64,000 nucleotides of DNA from Brachybacterium sp. EE-P12 (GCF_003711805.1 NZ_QXCP01000003.1:62001-126000), one strand, 5' to 3'. Numbered from the stretch's first letter, positions 9,664-18,651 are shown. Notes: generated from the sequence alone by a model not told the origin. Program-made: numbers and translations.

Positions 9664-11019
9664 TCAGCGCAGATGCACTGTCCCGTCGCGGTCCACATCG
9701 ACGTGCGCCGACATCGCGGCGCAGAGGTCGATCCGCTGCCAGGACGAGGTGGAGTGGACGCTGAGGTCCAGGGGATGGCCGGAGTCGATCGCCGTCAGCT
9801 CGAGCACTTGCCGTCGCTGCCCCTCGGTGAGACGGGGATGGCTGGTCCGCAGCAGGGACGCGGCGATCCGGGGGACGTCCATCGGCACGCCGCTCGGGGC
9901 GACCCGGCCGAAGCCGTAGGTCAGTCGTTCGCGGTAGAGGCGGCACGCCTCCTCGGCCGGAAGGTAGGCGGTGTCCCTCTGGACGAAGCGCAGCAGGTCG
10001 CGGCCGCAGTCCTCCTGCAGCACCGCGTACAGCTCGGCACGAGCCGCGAGCAGCAGCTCGGCGAACTCGTCGTCCGCCCAGCGCTTGGCGATCGCGGCCT
10101 GGCCCATCATGCGGCCGCCGATCACGTCCAGCGGGTAGTGCATCGCCATCACGATCCGGAAGTGGCCGGACTCGGCGGTGCGCGCGAGGATCTGCGGGGC
10201 GAGCTCCGGAAGCAGCGTCGCCAGCAGCGTGCCCTGCCAGTAGGCCTGGTTCGTGTGGCCGCTGGGATACGCGCCCGAGGTCGAGGAGTAGGCGTCCCCG
10301 CCCTCCTTGTCCCGGGGGACGTAGCGGTCCGGCGCGACGACGTAGGGCCGGTCGTAGTCGAAGAACTCCTTGGCCGGGTTGGTCGACTCGCTCTGGGCCC
10401 GCCCTCCGTCCTTGTGGATCAGGGACGTGGTGCGGGGCAGTCGCCCGGCGTCCACCGCCGCCTGGTAGATCTCGCCGAGCCGTGCGCCGAGGCCGTTCGC
10501 CATCGTGTAGGACATGTCGCCGTACTCGTCGACGATCGCCGCAGCCTCCTGCTCGTCGGACGCGTCGTGGTTGATCCGCAGCGTGCGCTCGAGGTTCTCC
10601 TCGAGCACCTCGGGATGCTCCCGCTGCAGGGTCAGGAAGCCGGACAGCATCGGGACGTAGTCGACCGTGCGATCGGAGGCGTACTCGGCGGAGAGCTGCG
10701 CCTCGGTGAAGGGCCGGGGGCTGTCCACGTCGACGTCGTCGAGGCCCGGGATCCGCCCCCGGCCCGGCCCGTGACCGCGGCCGCCCGCCAGTGCCGGGCC
10801 CGCGGCCGTGGCGGCAGGTGCGCGGCCGCCGAGCACCCCGACCGCGGCGGCGGCCGAGCCCGCCAGGGCCATCGACAGCAGGGAACGGCGAGCTGGTGGG
10901 GAGGCGACCGCGTGGTTCGCCGAGGCGACAGCGCTCGCCGAGTCGGCAGGGGCTTCAGGCGCCGGGGAGCCGGAAGGCTCGGTGGGCGGGGCGGGGACGA
11001 CGGGCGTGCTGGGAGGCAT
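9664..11019 (-). CDS. Tat-exported PAP2/class A acid phosphatase-like protein
   Basis: A 451-aa secreted phosphatase of the PAP2 superfamily. A twin-arginine signal (RRSLLSMALAGSAAAAVGV) lies at about residues 43-62. The PAP2 signature is complete: KEFFDYDRP at about 216-224, YPSGHT at about 249-254, and SGHFRIVMAMHYPLDVIGGR at about 283-302, giving the two catalytic His and the Arg that hold phosphate. The arrangement is closest to bacterial class A non-specific acid phosphatases. It is the last gene of a five-gene sugar-transport operon, 39 bp after the alpha-toroid protein. It may dephosphorylate an extracellular sugar phosphate before uptake (inference). Confidence 0.85.
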   Translation of the reverse strand: MPPSTPVVPAPPTEPSGSPAPEAPADSASAVASANHAVASPPARRSLLSMALAGSAAAAVGVLGGRAPAATAAGPALAGGRGHGPGRGRIPGLDDVDVDSPRPFTEAQLSAEYASDRTVDYVPMLSGFLTLQREHPEVLEENLERTLRINHDASDEQEAAAIVDEYGDMSYTMANGLGARLGEIYQAAVDAGRLPRTTSLIHKDGGRAQSESTNPAKEFFDYDRPYVVAPDRYVPRDKEGGDAYSSTSGAYPSGHTNQAYWQGTLLATLLPELAPQILARTAESGHFRIVMAMHYPLDVIGGRMMGQAAIAKRWADDEFAELLLAARAELYAVLQEDCGRDLLRFVQRDTAYLPAEEACRLYRERLTYGFGRVAPSGVPMDVPRIAASLLRTSHPRLTEGQRRQVLELTAIDSGHPLDLSVHSTSSWQRIDLCAAMSAHVDVDRDGTVHLR

Positions 11020-11058
11020 CGGGGATCCTTGCTCGAGGCGTCGGGCGAATCTGGGACG

Positions 11059-12912
11059 TCAGATGTGGAGGTCTCGCCGCCGCAGGTGCAGCGTCAGCGG
11101 GTCGGAGGAGGACGCGGGGATCAGCAGCACCTCGCCGCCGGGCTCGTCGGTGGCGCCGAGGAAGGCGTACGCCTCCCCGGGGTCGTAGAAGGCGCGCCCG
11201 CCGAGTGCGCCCGAGGCCGTGATCTCGATCCGCTCCTCGGCGCCGCTGAGCGTGCAGCGGGCGCTGCGCTCCCCGGCGTCCGGCCCGGAGATGCCGGGGG
11301 CCGGTTCGAGGACGGAGCGCCTCCGGGCCTCGCGGCGCGGCGCCGTGTTGGGGTCGCTGTCGAGGTCTCCGCCGTCGAGGGCGAGCAGCAGGCAGAGCGG
11401 GACGACGGGTCCCTCGAACTCCCAGCGCAGCAGCAGCTCGTCGGCCTCCAGCTCGACGTGCAGCGCGGTGCCCAGCGAGATGCGCTGGGTGGGCCGACGG
11501 GAGAACGCCATGGCGGCGGCGAAACGGCCGTTGAACTCGAGCGGGTACTCGCCGGACGGAGCGCGGTCGGCGCTCTCCAGGGGGCCGAAGTACTCGGCGC
11601 CGACCTCCTCGGTGAGCAGATAGCGCAGGGGAGCGGCATCGAGCGGGGTGCCGCCGCCCGGGGCGTCGCCCGTCCCGCCGGCCGGGCCGTCGCTCTCCGC
11701 CACCGATTCGACCCGCTGCGGCGGACCCGGCCGCAGCGGGCCGAGGGAGAAGAAGTCCCGCGAGAGCCGCAGCTCGCGCACCCCGAGCTCGCGGCCGCGG
11801 AAGCGGGCGAGGACGGGGCGGGAGGCCGAGCCGGAGGTGATCCGGCCCAGCGCAGCGGTGTCGGTGCCGCCGTGCAGCACCGTCCGGGAGGTCCCGTGAT
11901 CGGCTGTGACCAGGCCCGATGTGTCCAGCTCGACCACCTCGGGGGCCGACGGCGCCGCCTCCGGCGCCGGGGCGGGCAGGGCCGAGAGGGCGTCCGGCTG
12001 CTCCGCGGCCAGGGCCAGCAAGGTCATCACTGCATCGGCGTCGGCCCGCGTGCTGGTCCGCAGCGCCGCGCGAGCCGTCCACGGATCCCCGGTGCGGGCG
12101 GCATGGGCGCGGAACCACGGATGCAGCGCCCCGCCGTCGAACAGCGCGAACTGGTCCTGGCGCCGGGAGGCGAGCGTCTCCACCATGCCCCGGTCGTCGG
12201 TGAGGGAGGCCTGGCGACGCGTCGCACGGTCGGCCGCGTCCTGCAGGTCGGGACGCGAGAGGACCCGGCCCATGGTCCACAGCGCAGGGATCGAGACGTG
12301 CGCGGCGTAGTTGGCGCTGCGCTCGGAGAACATGCCGTCCTCCTGCAGGTCCACCCCCTCGGCGAGCCACTGCTCGGCCCGGGAGCGGGTCGCCTGATCG
12401 CCGTGCGCCTCCCACAGCCGGGACAGCGCCGAGGCGATCTCCCAGCGGTGGTTGGGGGTGTGCACCCCGCCCGTGAGCAGTGCGGGGGTCGCGGCGAGGA
12501 GCAGCCGGTCCAGCGCGGGCAGCAGCGACTCCGGCGCACCGGGCGCCGTGCGCGCCCAGCCGAGGTCGTTCAGGGTGAAGGCGCTGTCGGGCGGGGAGTC
12601 GAGGTTGTCCCCGCCGCGGAAGGTGCCGCTGGGGTTCTGGAGCTCGGCGAGAGCGTCGAGCGCCTGGTCAGCGACCTCCAGCAGCCCCTGCTCCGACTGG
12701 CCGTGCGGGCCATCGCCGAGGAGCAGGAGGAGCACGGCGTCGCGGACCACCCGGCCCAGGGCCCGATGCGAGGGCTTCGCGAGCACCGTCTGCGCCCGTG
12801 TCGGCAGGTCCTCCGCGGCGCGTTCCAGCAGGAGCCGCTGGCCCTCCGGCAGAGCGGAGGCGTCGAGATCAGGCGCTGTCGGGCCGGGGTCTGTCGGGTC
12901 GGGCACGGGCAC
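11059..12912 (-). CDS. Heparinase II/III-like alpha-toroid protein, function unknown
   Basis: A 617-aa protein without signal peptide. The N-terminal half (residues 1-310) is helix-rich and looks like an (alpha/alpha) toroid. It contains HTPNHRWEIASAL at about 150-162 and MFSERSANYAAHVSIPAL at about 194-211. The Asn-His and Tyr in these blocks resemble the catalytic residues of toroid polysaccharide lyases. The C-terminal half is beta-rich, as in the lyase beta-sandwich (FDPGEAYAF-like segments near the end). It lies 42 bp after a sugar-permease gene, so it probably acts on the imported oligosaccharide in the cytoplasm. Whether it is a lyase or a hydrolase cannot be decided from sequence alone. 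Confidence 0.6.
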   Translation of the reverse strand: MPVPDPTDPGPTAPDLDASALPEGQRLLLERAAEDLPTRAQTVLAKPSHRALGRVVRDAVLLLLLGDGPHGQSEQGLLEVADQALDALAELQNPSGTFRGGDNLDSPPDSAFTLNDLGWARTAPGAPESLLPALDRLLLAATPALLTGGVHTPNHRWEIASALSRLWEAHGDQATRSRAEQWLAEGVDLQEDGMFSERSANYAAHVSIPALWTMGRVLSRPDLQDAADRATRRQASLTDDRGMVETLASRRQDQFALFDGGALHPWFRAHAARTGDPWTARAALRTSTRADADAVMTLLALAAEQPDALSALPAPAPEAAPSAPEVVELDTSGLVTADHGTSRTVLHGGTDTAALGRITSGSASRPVLARFRGRELGVRELRLSRDFFSLGPLRPGPPQRVESVAESDGPAGGTGDAPGGGTPLDAAPLRYLLTEEVGAEYFGPLESADRAPSGEYPLEFNGRFAAAMAFSRRPTQRISLGTALHVELEADELLLRWEFEGPVVPLCLLLALDGGDLDSDPNTAPRREARRRSVLEPAPGISGPDAGERSARCTLSGAEERIEITASGALGGRAFYDPGEAYAFLGATDEPGGEVLLIPASSSDPLTLHLRRRDLHI

Positions 12913-12954
12913 TCCTCCTCGGACGTCACGCGGGACGCCGGTCGGTCCTGTCGG

Positions 12955-13776
12955 TCAGTCCTTCAGCCCGGAGCTGATGTCGGAGTTCATGATCTGGCGT
13001 CGGAACACCAGGAACAGCAGCACCATCGGGATCAGCGAGATCACCGAGGCCCCGAGCAGCACCGACCAGTCGATGTTCTCCGCGCCGACGATCGAGCGCA
13101 GCGCGATCTGCAGGGTGTACTTCTTCTGGTCGTTCAGCACCAGCAGCGGCCAGATGTAGTCGTTCCAGCGCCACTGGAACGAGAAGATCGCGAGCACGGC
13201 GATGATCGGGCGCGCGATCGGCAGCATCAGGGTGAAGAAGATCCGGAACTCCCCGGCGCCGTCGATCCGCGCCGCCTGCAGCAGCTCGTCCGGCACCGTG
13301 AGGAAGAACTGGCGGAACATGAAGATGCCGGTCGCCGTGATGATCGACGGGATGATGATCCCGGCCAGCGAGTTGTACAGCCCGAGCCCCAGGATCACCG
13401 CGAAGGTCGAGGGCATGATGACCTCGGTGGGCAGCATCGTGGTCGCGAGGATGCACAGGAAGAACGCCTGCACCCAGCGGCTGCGGTACTTCGCCAGGGC
13501 GAAGCCGGTGCAGGCGCTGACGAACACGGTGAACACCGTGGTCACGACCGCGACGATGGCCGTGTTCAGGAAGTACGTCTTGAAGTCGAAGCGGGACCAG
13601 GCGGTCTGGAACCCGCTGACGGTCCAGTCCTGCGGGAGCAGCCGCAGGGGCCAGGTGAACAGCTCGCTGCCCGGCTTGAAGGAGCTCAGCAGGAACCACG
13701 CCACGGGGATCAGGAACAGGGCGGCGAGCGCCCACAGCAGCGCGGTCGGCGCGATCCAGCGCAGGGAGGGGTTCAC
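12955..13776 (-). CDS. Sugar ABC transporter permease, MalG-like
   Basis: A 273-aa inner-membrane permease with about six helices. The EAA loop is LLQAARIDGAGEFRIFFTLMLP at about residues 168-189. The C-terminus RRQIMNSDISSGLKD matches the usual MalG-type end (..G...GA.K). It overlaps the upstream permease by ATGA. It is part of the operon binding protein - MalF-like - MalG-like - toroid protein - PAP2. Confidence 0.92.
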   Translation of the reverse strand: MNPSLRWIAPTALLWALAALFLIPVAWFLLSSFKPGSELFTWPLRLLPQDWTVSGFQTAWSRFDFKTYFLNTAIVAVVTTVFTVFVSACTGFALAKYRSRWVQAFFLCILATTMLPTEVIMPSTFAVILGLGLYNSLAGIIIPSIITATGIFMFRQFFLTVPDELLQAARIDGAGEFRIFFTLMLPIARPIIAVLAIFSFQWRWNDYIWPLLVLNDQKKYTLQIALRSIVGAENIDWSVLLGASVISLIPMVLLFLVFRRQIMNSDISSGLKD

Positions 13777-14732
13777 TCGAGATCACTCCTGTCGAAGCGC
13801 TTCTGGATGAGGGCGATGAGCAGGAGGATCACCATCAGCACCATCGAGGCGGCGCTCGCGTAGCCGATCTTGGACTGCTCGAAGCCGGTCTTGTAGATGT
13901 ACTGGACGATGAGCACGTTCGAGGTGCCGGGACCGCCGCCGTTCAGCGCCTGGATCATCGCGAACTCCTTCATCGCGTTGATGGTCCCCAGCAGGATCAC
14001 CATGAACGAGGTGGGGCGCAGCAGCGGCCAGGTGATCCGCACGAACCGGGTGACCGGGCCCGCGCCGTCCAGCGAGGCCGCCTCCAGATAGGAGGCGGGC
14101 ACGTTGCGCATCGCCGCCATGAACAGCAGCATCGAGAACGCGGTGCCGCCCCAGGAGCCGGCGAGGATCACGACGATCAGGGCGAGGTTCGGATCCGCGG
14201 CCCATTTCAGGGGATCCAGTCCTGCGGTGGAGAGCAGGTAGTTCACCAGGCCGAAGTTCTCCCCGAACAGCCAGCGGAAGATCACGCCGGTCACGATCGG
14301 CGAGACCAGCCAGGGGAAGAAGAAGATCACCTGGGCGATCGTCGTGCCCTTCGCGCCGCGGGCGACCAGCAGGGCGCTGATCAGCAGGGAGAGGAAGTAC
14401 CCGAACGGCACCGCGACCGCCGTGTACAGCACGGTCCGCAGCAGGCTCGAGTAGAACTCGTCGTCCCCGAACAGGGCGGTGTAGTTCTCCACGCCCACGA
14501 ATTCCGCGTCCCCGTAGCCGCGATAGTCCGTGAAGGAGTAGAAGACGCCCAGTCCCGCCGGCCCCACGAAGAAGATGAGGAACAGGACGATCGCGGGCAG
14601 GAGGAAGGCGGCGGCGACGAGCCCGCGCCGGCGCCGTTCGCGGACGGCGTTCGGGCGTCGTGCGCCGTCGCCGGCGCGGACCGGCGGCGGGGGCGGCGGT
14701 GCGAGGTCGGTGCTGGGCGCTGCGGCGGACAT
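13773..14732 (-). CDS. Sugar ABC transporter permease, MalF-like
   Basis: A 319-aa permease. A polar Pro/Arg-rich N-terminus of about 35 residues precedes the first helix (GLVAAAFLLPAIVLFLIFFV). The EAA loop YLEAASLDGAGPVTRFVRIT lies at about residues 218-237, and the C-terminus is IQKRFDRSDLE. It follows the binding-protein gene by 4 bp and overlaps the next permease, so all three are translationally coupled. Confidence 0.92.
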   Translation of the reverse strand: MSAAAPSTDLAPPPPPPVRAGDGARRPNAVRERRRRGLVAAAFLLPAIVLFLIFFVGPAGLGVFYSFTDYRGYGDAEFVGVENYTALFGDDEFYSSLLRTVLYTAVAVPFGYFLSLLISALLVARGAKGTTIAQVIFFFPWLVSPIVTGVIFRWLFGENFGLVNYLLSTAGLDPLKWAADPNLALIVVILAGSWGGTAFSMLLFMAAMRNVPASYLEAASLDGAGPVTRFVRITWPLLRPTSFMVILLGTINAMKEFAMIQALNGGGPGTSNVLIVQYIYKTGFEQSKIGYASAASMVLMVILLLIALIQKRFDRSDLE

Positions 14733-14736
14733 GTGC

Positions 14737-16008
14737 TCAGGCGAGGCTCTCGTTGAGCTGGTCCAGAGCGGTGGTCACGGCGTCTGCGACGGAGACGTCC
14801 CCGGCGATGGCCTTGACCGTCTCGTCGCGCAGCGGGTCGCCGCTGAGCGGGGCGGCGGCGCCGGAGACCTGCAGCTCGAGCTCGCGGGTCTTGCCTTCGC
14901 CGACGAAGGCGGGGGAGGCCGCGATCGCCGCGTTGTAGAGGTCGAAGTCCTCCTGGCGGTCGTCGTAGCTGACCTCGATGCCCTCGGTCGCGGGCAGGAA
15001 GCCGGCGATGCGCGAGATCTCCGCGTAGTTCTCGGGGCTGTACAGCCACGACACGAAGTCCAGGGCCTGCTCCTCCTGGCCGGTCCCCTCGAACACGACG
15101 ATCTGGGCCGCGGCGCCGAAGTTCGTCGCCTGCTCGGGCTGGGCGGGCATCGGCACGCCGATCCACTCGAAGTCCGCGATGTTGGCGATGAAGTCGGCGA
15201 TCTGCCAGGAGCCCGAGTAGTAGGCCGTGACCTGGCCGGTCTTGAACATGGCGTTGGGGTCCTCCTCCGTCAGCCAGACGGAGCGGGGCATGACCTCGTC
15301 GTCGTTCATCGCCACGAATCGCTCGAGAGCCTCGACGGCGGCGTCGTCCGCCGCGTACTGGCTGAGGTCCTCGCTCAGGGCCAGCCCCTCGGAGCCGTGC
15401 TGGTACAGGAACGAGTTCAGGCGGTGGGAGCTGCGGTCCATGGTGAGGGAGAACTTCACCCCGGTCTTCTCGCGCACGGTGTTCGCCGCCTCGAGGAACT
15501 CGTCCCATGTCCACACATTGTCGTCGATCGAGGTCGGGTACTCGACGCCCGCCTCGTCCCACAGGTCGCGATTGAGGAACATGCCGACGGCGGTGAGGTC
15601 GCTGGGCAGTGCGGGGACCTTCCCGTCCTCGTCCGCGGCGACCATGCCCTCGATGGGCTTCACCTCGGCGGCGATGTCCGCGAGGTCCACGGTGCGGTCC
15701 AGCCAGACCGGATCGACCGCGGGCATGCGGCCGAGGGCGGGCAGGTCGTTCGCCTTCGCGGCGTTGCGGACCTTCGTCTCGAGGTCGTCGTAGGGGACGT
15801 CGACGATCTCGACTACCACGCCGGTCTCCTCCTGGTACTTCTCGACCATGGCCGCGTAGCCGCCGCCCTGGTTCGCATCGCCCGAGAGGATGAACTGCAG
15901 GGGGCCGTCCGACGTTCCCGAGGAGCTGCCCCCGCAGGCGGCGACGGCGGGCACGGCAGCGGTGGCGAGCCCCGCGGCGAGCAGGGTGCGGCGGTTCATG
16001 GTGGGCAT
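14737..16008 (-). CDS. Sugar ABC transporter substrate-binding lipoprotein
   Basis: A 423-aa extracellular binding protein. The signal peptide NRRTLLAAGLATAAVPAVAAC ends in a lipobox Cys at about residue 25, so the mature protein is membrane-anchored. The rest is a family-1 bilobed fold with the usual GKVPALPSDLTAVGMFLNRD motif for cleft contacts. The ATG at 16008 has GAGGAG 6 nt upstream; an ATG three codons later is an alternative. It heads the five-gene operon. The sugar is unknown; the toroid enzyme suggests an oligosaccharide, possibly acidic (inference). Confidence 0.92.
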   Translation of the reverse strand: MPTMNRRTLLAAGLATAAVPAVAACGGSSSGTSDGPLQFILSGDANQGGGYAAMVEKYQEETGVVVEIVDVPYDDLETKVRNAAKANDLPALGRMPAVDPVWLDRTVDLADIAAEVKPIEGMVAADEDGKVPALPSDLTAVGMFLNRDLWDEAGVEYPTSIDDNVWTWDEFLEAANTVREKTGVKFSLTMDRSSHRLNSFLYQHGSEGLALSEDLSQYAADDAAVEALERFVAMNDDEVMPRSVWLTEEDPNAMFKTGQVTAYYSGSWQIADFIANIADFEWIGVPMPAQPEQATNFGAAAQIVVFEGTGQEEQALDFVSWLYSPENYAEISRIAGFLPATEGIEVSYDDRQEDFDLYNAAIAASPAFVGEGKTRELELQVSGAAAPLSGDPLRDETVKAIAGDVSVADAVTTALDQLNESLA

Positions 16009-16122
16009 CGGATCTCCTCGAGAGTTGCGCTTCGTCGACGCGACCGGAGCCCTCTGCATCGTTGTAGTACTCGCGGAGCCCGGTGGGTGGGTCATATCGT
16101 CCGGACAAAGACCTGGTTTGTC

Positions 16123-16130
16123 AAGCGCTT
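16123..16130. promoter_or_regulatory. LacI-family operator core
   Basis: AAGCGCTT, centred on CG, lies in TCAAGCGCTTTCC in the region between the binding-protein gene and the TPP riboswitch. This is the core shape bound by LacI-family repressors (GCGC flanked by A/T). It could control the minus-strand sugar operon. The only LacI gene in the window is about 13 kb away, so the binder may be encoded elsewhere. Confidence 0.5.
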
Positions 16131-16196
16131 TCCGCTGTGGCGTCATGGAGGCCCCGACGGACGGCGCCCCACGACGGCGGAAGTACCGGTACCCTC

Positions 16197-16284
16197 CATC
16201 GCAGACACGGGGTGCCCCGACGGGGCTGAGATCACACCCGGTGAACCTGATCGAGTTCGTACTCGCGGAGGGATGTCGTCGATG
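16197..16284 (+). promoter_or_regulatory. TPP (THI box) riboswitch
   Basis: The conserved thi-box elements are present in order: GGGGTGCCC at 16209-16217, CTGAGA at 16226-16231, GAACCTGATC at 16243-16252 and GCGGAGGGA at 16265-16273. Helix P1 can close with CATCG at 16197-16201 and CGATG at 16280-16284. Orientation is plus, so it belongs to the SDR-monooxygenase transcript. In this class, binding of thiamine pyrophosphate switches expression off. Confidence 0.93.
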
Positions 16285-16519
16285 AGCTGTGCGCTGCTGG
16301 TATGCACGCCGTCGTCCCATGCATCGGTCCCCGCGGCGCAGGCTTCCCTGCCGCGCCATCGGGGCGGCATCGCCGCGCGCCCGGACCTCCCGGGCTCGCC
16401 GGCCGGGTCCTCGTGTCCTCTCCAGCGCGGTGCCGCATCCCGGCGCCGCTCCGTGCGCGATGCGCTCCCGCCCGCTGCGCGGCGGGTGCGGTCGCATGCC
16501 CTGAAAGGACCGACCGACC
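16285..16519 (+). other. Long leader between TPP riboswitch and SDR gene
   Basis: A 235-nt untranslated stretch that should hold the expression platform. GCAGG-cttc-CCTGC (about 16336-16349) is a clear hairpin. No T-rich terminator is seen, so control of translation or Rho is more likely. A reading frame starting at the ATG at 16282 runs to 16539 and overlaps the SDR start; I see no family features in it and do not call it. Confidence 0.5.
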
Positions 16520-17320
16520 ATGACCACACCGACCCCTGACCAGACCACCCGCACGGCCCCGCCGCTCTCCGAGCAGGTCGTCCTGGTCACCGGCGGCGCC
16601 CGCGGCCTCGGCCGTGCGCTCACCGAGGCCTTCCTGCGTGAAGGCGCCCGAGTCGTCATCGACCACCTCACCAGCGAGGACGCCGCACGCGAGCTCGCCG
16701 AGAACCATCCGGGCCGCGCCGTCGCCGTGCGCGGGGACGTCCGCGACCGGGCCCAGGTCGAGGCCCTGTTCGAGCAGGCCGAGGACGCCTTCGGCGCCCC
16801 CGTCGACACCGTCGTGAACAACGCCCTGACCGGCTTCACCTTCGACGGGGATGCACGCGCGAAGGCGCACGAGATCGGCTACGACGCCTTCTCCGCCCAG
16901 TTCTCCGGGGCCGTGCAGGGCGCGCTGAACACGATCCAGGCCGCGCTGCCCGGCTTCGCCCGGGCGGGCTCCGGGCGCGTCGTCAACGTCGGCACCAACC
17001 TGTTCCAGCACCCCGTCGTGCCCTATCACGACTACACCGCGGCGAAGGCGGCGCTGCTGGCGCTGACCCGCACCTTCGCCGCCGACCTCGGCCCGCGCGG
17101 CATCACCGTGAACATGGTCAGCGGTGGGCTGCTGCGCACCACCGACGCGAGCGCCGCGACTCCCGAGGCGGTCTTCGACGCGATCGCCGCGGGCACCCCG
17201 CTGCAGTCGGTCACCACGCCCGCGGAGTTCGCCGACGCCGCGCTCTTCTTCGCCTCGCCGTGGTCCCGCTCCGTGACCGGGCAGAACCTCGTCGTCGACG
17301 GCGGGCTGGTGAAGGACTGA
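16520..17320 (+). CDS. SDR-family oxidoreductase under TPP riboswitch
   Basis: A 266-aa classical short-chain dehydrogenase. The cofactor motif TGGARGLG lies at about residues 25-32, NNA at about 100-102, and the catalytic pair YTAAK at about 174-178, with a Ser/Thr-rich strand before it (VVNVGTN, where the usual Ser position needs alignment). The C-terminus SVTGQNLVVDGGL is typical. The RBS AAAGGA lies about 10 nt before the ATG. It is translationally coupled (TGATG) to the flavin monooxygenase gene. The upstream TPP riboswitch implies a role in thiamine synthesis, salvage or turnover. The substrate is unknown, and FabG-like annotation would be only by family. Confidence 0.88.
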   Translation: MTTPTPDQTTRTAPPLSEQVVLVTGGARGLGRALTEAFLREGARVVIDHLTSEDAARELAENHPGRAVAVRGDVRDRAQVEALFEQAEDAFGAPVDTVVNNALTGFTFDGDARAKAHEIGYDAFSAQFSGAVQGALNTIQAALPGFARAGSGRVVNVGTNLFQHPVVPYHDYTAAKAALLALTRTFAADLGPRGITVNMVSGGLLRTTDASAATPEAVFDAIAAGTPLQSVTTPAEFADAALFFASPWSRSVTGQNLVVDGGLVKD

Positions 17321-18651
17321 TGGCGGCCGCGCCCCGCCGCCACGTGCGGCTGAACCTGTTCGCGCATGCCTGCGGCCACCACGCCGCGGCCTGGCGGGAA
17401 CCGGGCTCCTCGGTCTCCCGCCTCGGCGAGATCGGCTACTGGGAGGAGCTCGCCCGGATCGCCGAGCGCGGCCGGCTCGATGCGCTCTTCCTCGCCGACG
17501 GCCAGTCGATCGGGACCGCCGGCGTCGAGCGCGGCCCCGCCTGGACGCTCGAACCGCTCACCGTGCTCACGGCGCTGGCCCGCGCCACCGAGCGGATCGG
17601 ACTGGTCACGACGGTCTCGAGCACCTTCTGGGACCCGTTCCACGCCGCCCGCCTGCTGGCGAGCCTCGACCACATCTCCCGCGGCCGGGCCGGGATCAAC
17701 GTGGTCACCTCGATGACCGACGACGAGGCCCGCAACCACAGCATGTCCGCGCTGCCGGACCACGAGCACCGCTACGCCACCGCGGCGGAGTTCATCGAGG
17801 TGCTCCAGGGCCTGTGGGACTCCTGGCCCGCCGGCAGCATCCTCGCCGATCCGGACGGGGTGTACGTCGACCCGGCACGGCTGCGGCCGCCGCACCACCA
17901 CGGGGAGTCCTTCCAGGTCGCCGGACCGCTCAACGTGCCGACGCCGCCGCAGGGCCGCCCGGTCCTGTTCCAGGCCGGCGCCTCCGAGCCGGGACGCGAG
18001 CTCGCCGCCCGCCATGCCGAGGGGATCTACGCCGTGGCCTGGGACCTCGACTCCGCCCGCGCCTATCGCAGCGACATCCGCAACCGGTCCGCCGCGCAGG
18101 GCCGGGACCCGGAGGCGATCGCGGTGATGCCGGGGCTGGTCGTCCATGTCGCCTCGAGCGAGGAGGAGGCCCGTCGGGCGCGCGCCGAGCTCGACGCCCG
18201 CCTGCCGGTCGCGGACTCCCTGCGTCAGCTCTCCTTCTTCATCGGCCAGGACGCCTCGGACTGGGAGCTCGACGCGCCCGTCCCGGCGCTCCCGCCGCTC
18301 GAGGAGTTCACCGGCCCGAAGGGGCGCTACGCCACGGTGCTGCGCATCGTCGAGTCCGTGCGGCCGACGGTGCGGGAGCTGCTGGGCCTGCTCGCCGCCG
18401 GCGGCGGCCACGCGACCGTGATCGGCACCCCGGAGTCGGTGGCCGACGAGATCGAGCGCTGGGTCGACGCGGGTGCGGCCGACGGCTTCAACCTCATGCC
18501 GCCCACCCTCCCCGGCGGGATCGAGGACTTCGTCGACCAGGTCGTGCCCGTGCTGCAGCGGCGCGGACGCTTCCGCCGCGAGTACGAGGGGACCACGCTG
18601 CGGGAGCACCTGGGGCTGCCTCGACCTCAGCCCTTCGAATCCCGCGCGTAG
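17320..18651 (+). CDS. LLM-class FMN-dependent monooxygenase (NtaA/SnaA/DszA-like)
   Basis: A 443-aa luciferase-like flavin monooxygenase of the NtaA/SnaA/DszA branch. The N-terminus HVRLNLFAHACGHHAAAWREP is the usual start of this group. LDALFLADGQ lies near residue 50, GLVTTVSSTFWDPFHAARLLASLDH near 95, and the FMN-phosphate region GRAGINVVTS at about 123-132. HGESFQVAGPLNVP and GRPVLFQAGAS at about 190-225 are also typical. Members use reduced flavin from a partner to oxidise S- or N-containing small molecules. It starts within the SDR stop codon (TGATG), so the two proteins probably act together, under TPP control. Thiamine, its thiazole or pyrimidine moiety, or an antivitamin are candidate substrates (inference). 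Confidence 0.9.
   Translation: MAAAPRRHVRLNLFAHACGHHAAAWREPGSSVSRLGEIGYWEELARIAERGRLDALFLADGQSIGTAGVERGPAWTLEPLTVLTALARATERIGLVTTVSSTFWDPFHAARLLASLDHISRGRAGINVVTSMTDDEARNHSMSALPDHEHRYATAAEFIEVLQGLWDSWPAGSILADPDGVYVDPARLRPPHHHGESFQVAGPLNVPTPPQGRPVLFQAGASEPGRELAARHAEGIYAVAWDLDSARAYRSDIRNRSAAQGRDPEAIAVMPGLVVHVASSEEEARRARAELDARLPVADSLRQLSFFIGQDASDWELDAPVPALPPLEEFTGPKGRYATVLRIVESVRPTVRELLGLLAAGGGHATVIGTPESVADEIERWVDAGAADGFNLMPPTLPGGIEDFVDQVVPVLQRRGRFRREYEGTTLREHLGLPRPQPFESRA

Noticed and set aside
6711-9698. A 995-codon open frame on the minus strand
   Set aside because: Antisense to xylA and xylB, which have full catalytic motifs; no start signal.
9673-13863. A 1396-codon open frame on the plus strand
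   Set aside because: It runs antisense through the PAP2, toroid and permease genes, has Arg/Gly/Glu-rich low-complexity composition and no family features. It is a GC-bias shadow.
16282-16539. Short frame starting within riboswitch helix P1
   Set aside because: No RBS free of the aptamer, no family features, and it overlaps the SDR start in another frame. Left as leader.
14737-16839. Extension of the binding protein to a 700-aa protein
   Set aside because: The lipoprotein signal and RBS fix the start at 16008; the extension crosses the riboswitch antisense.
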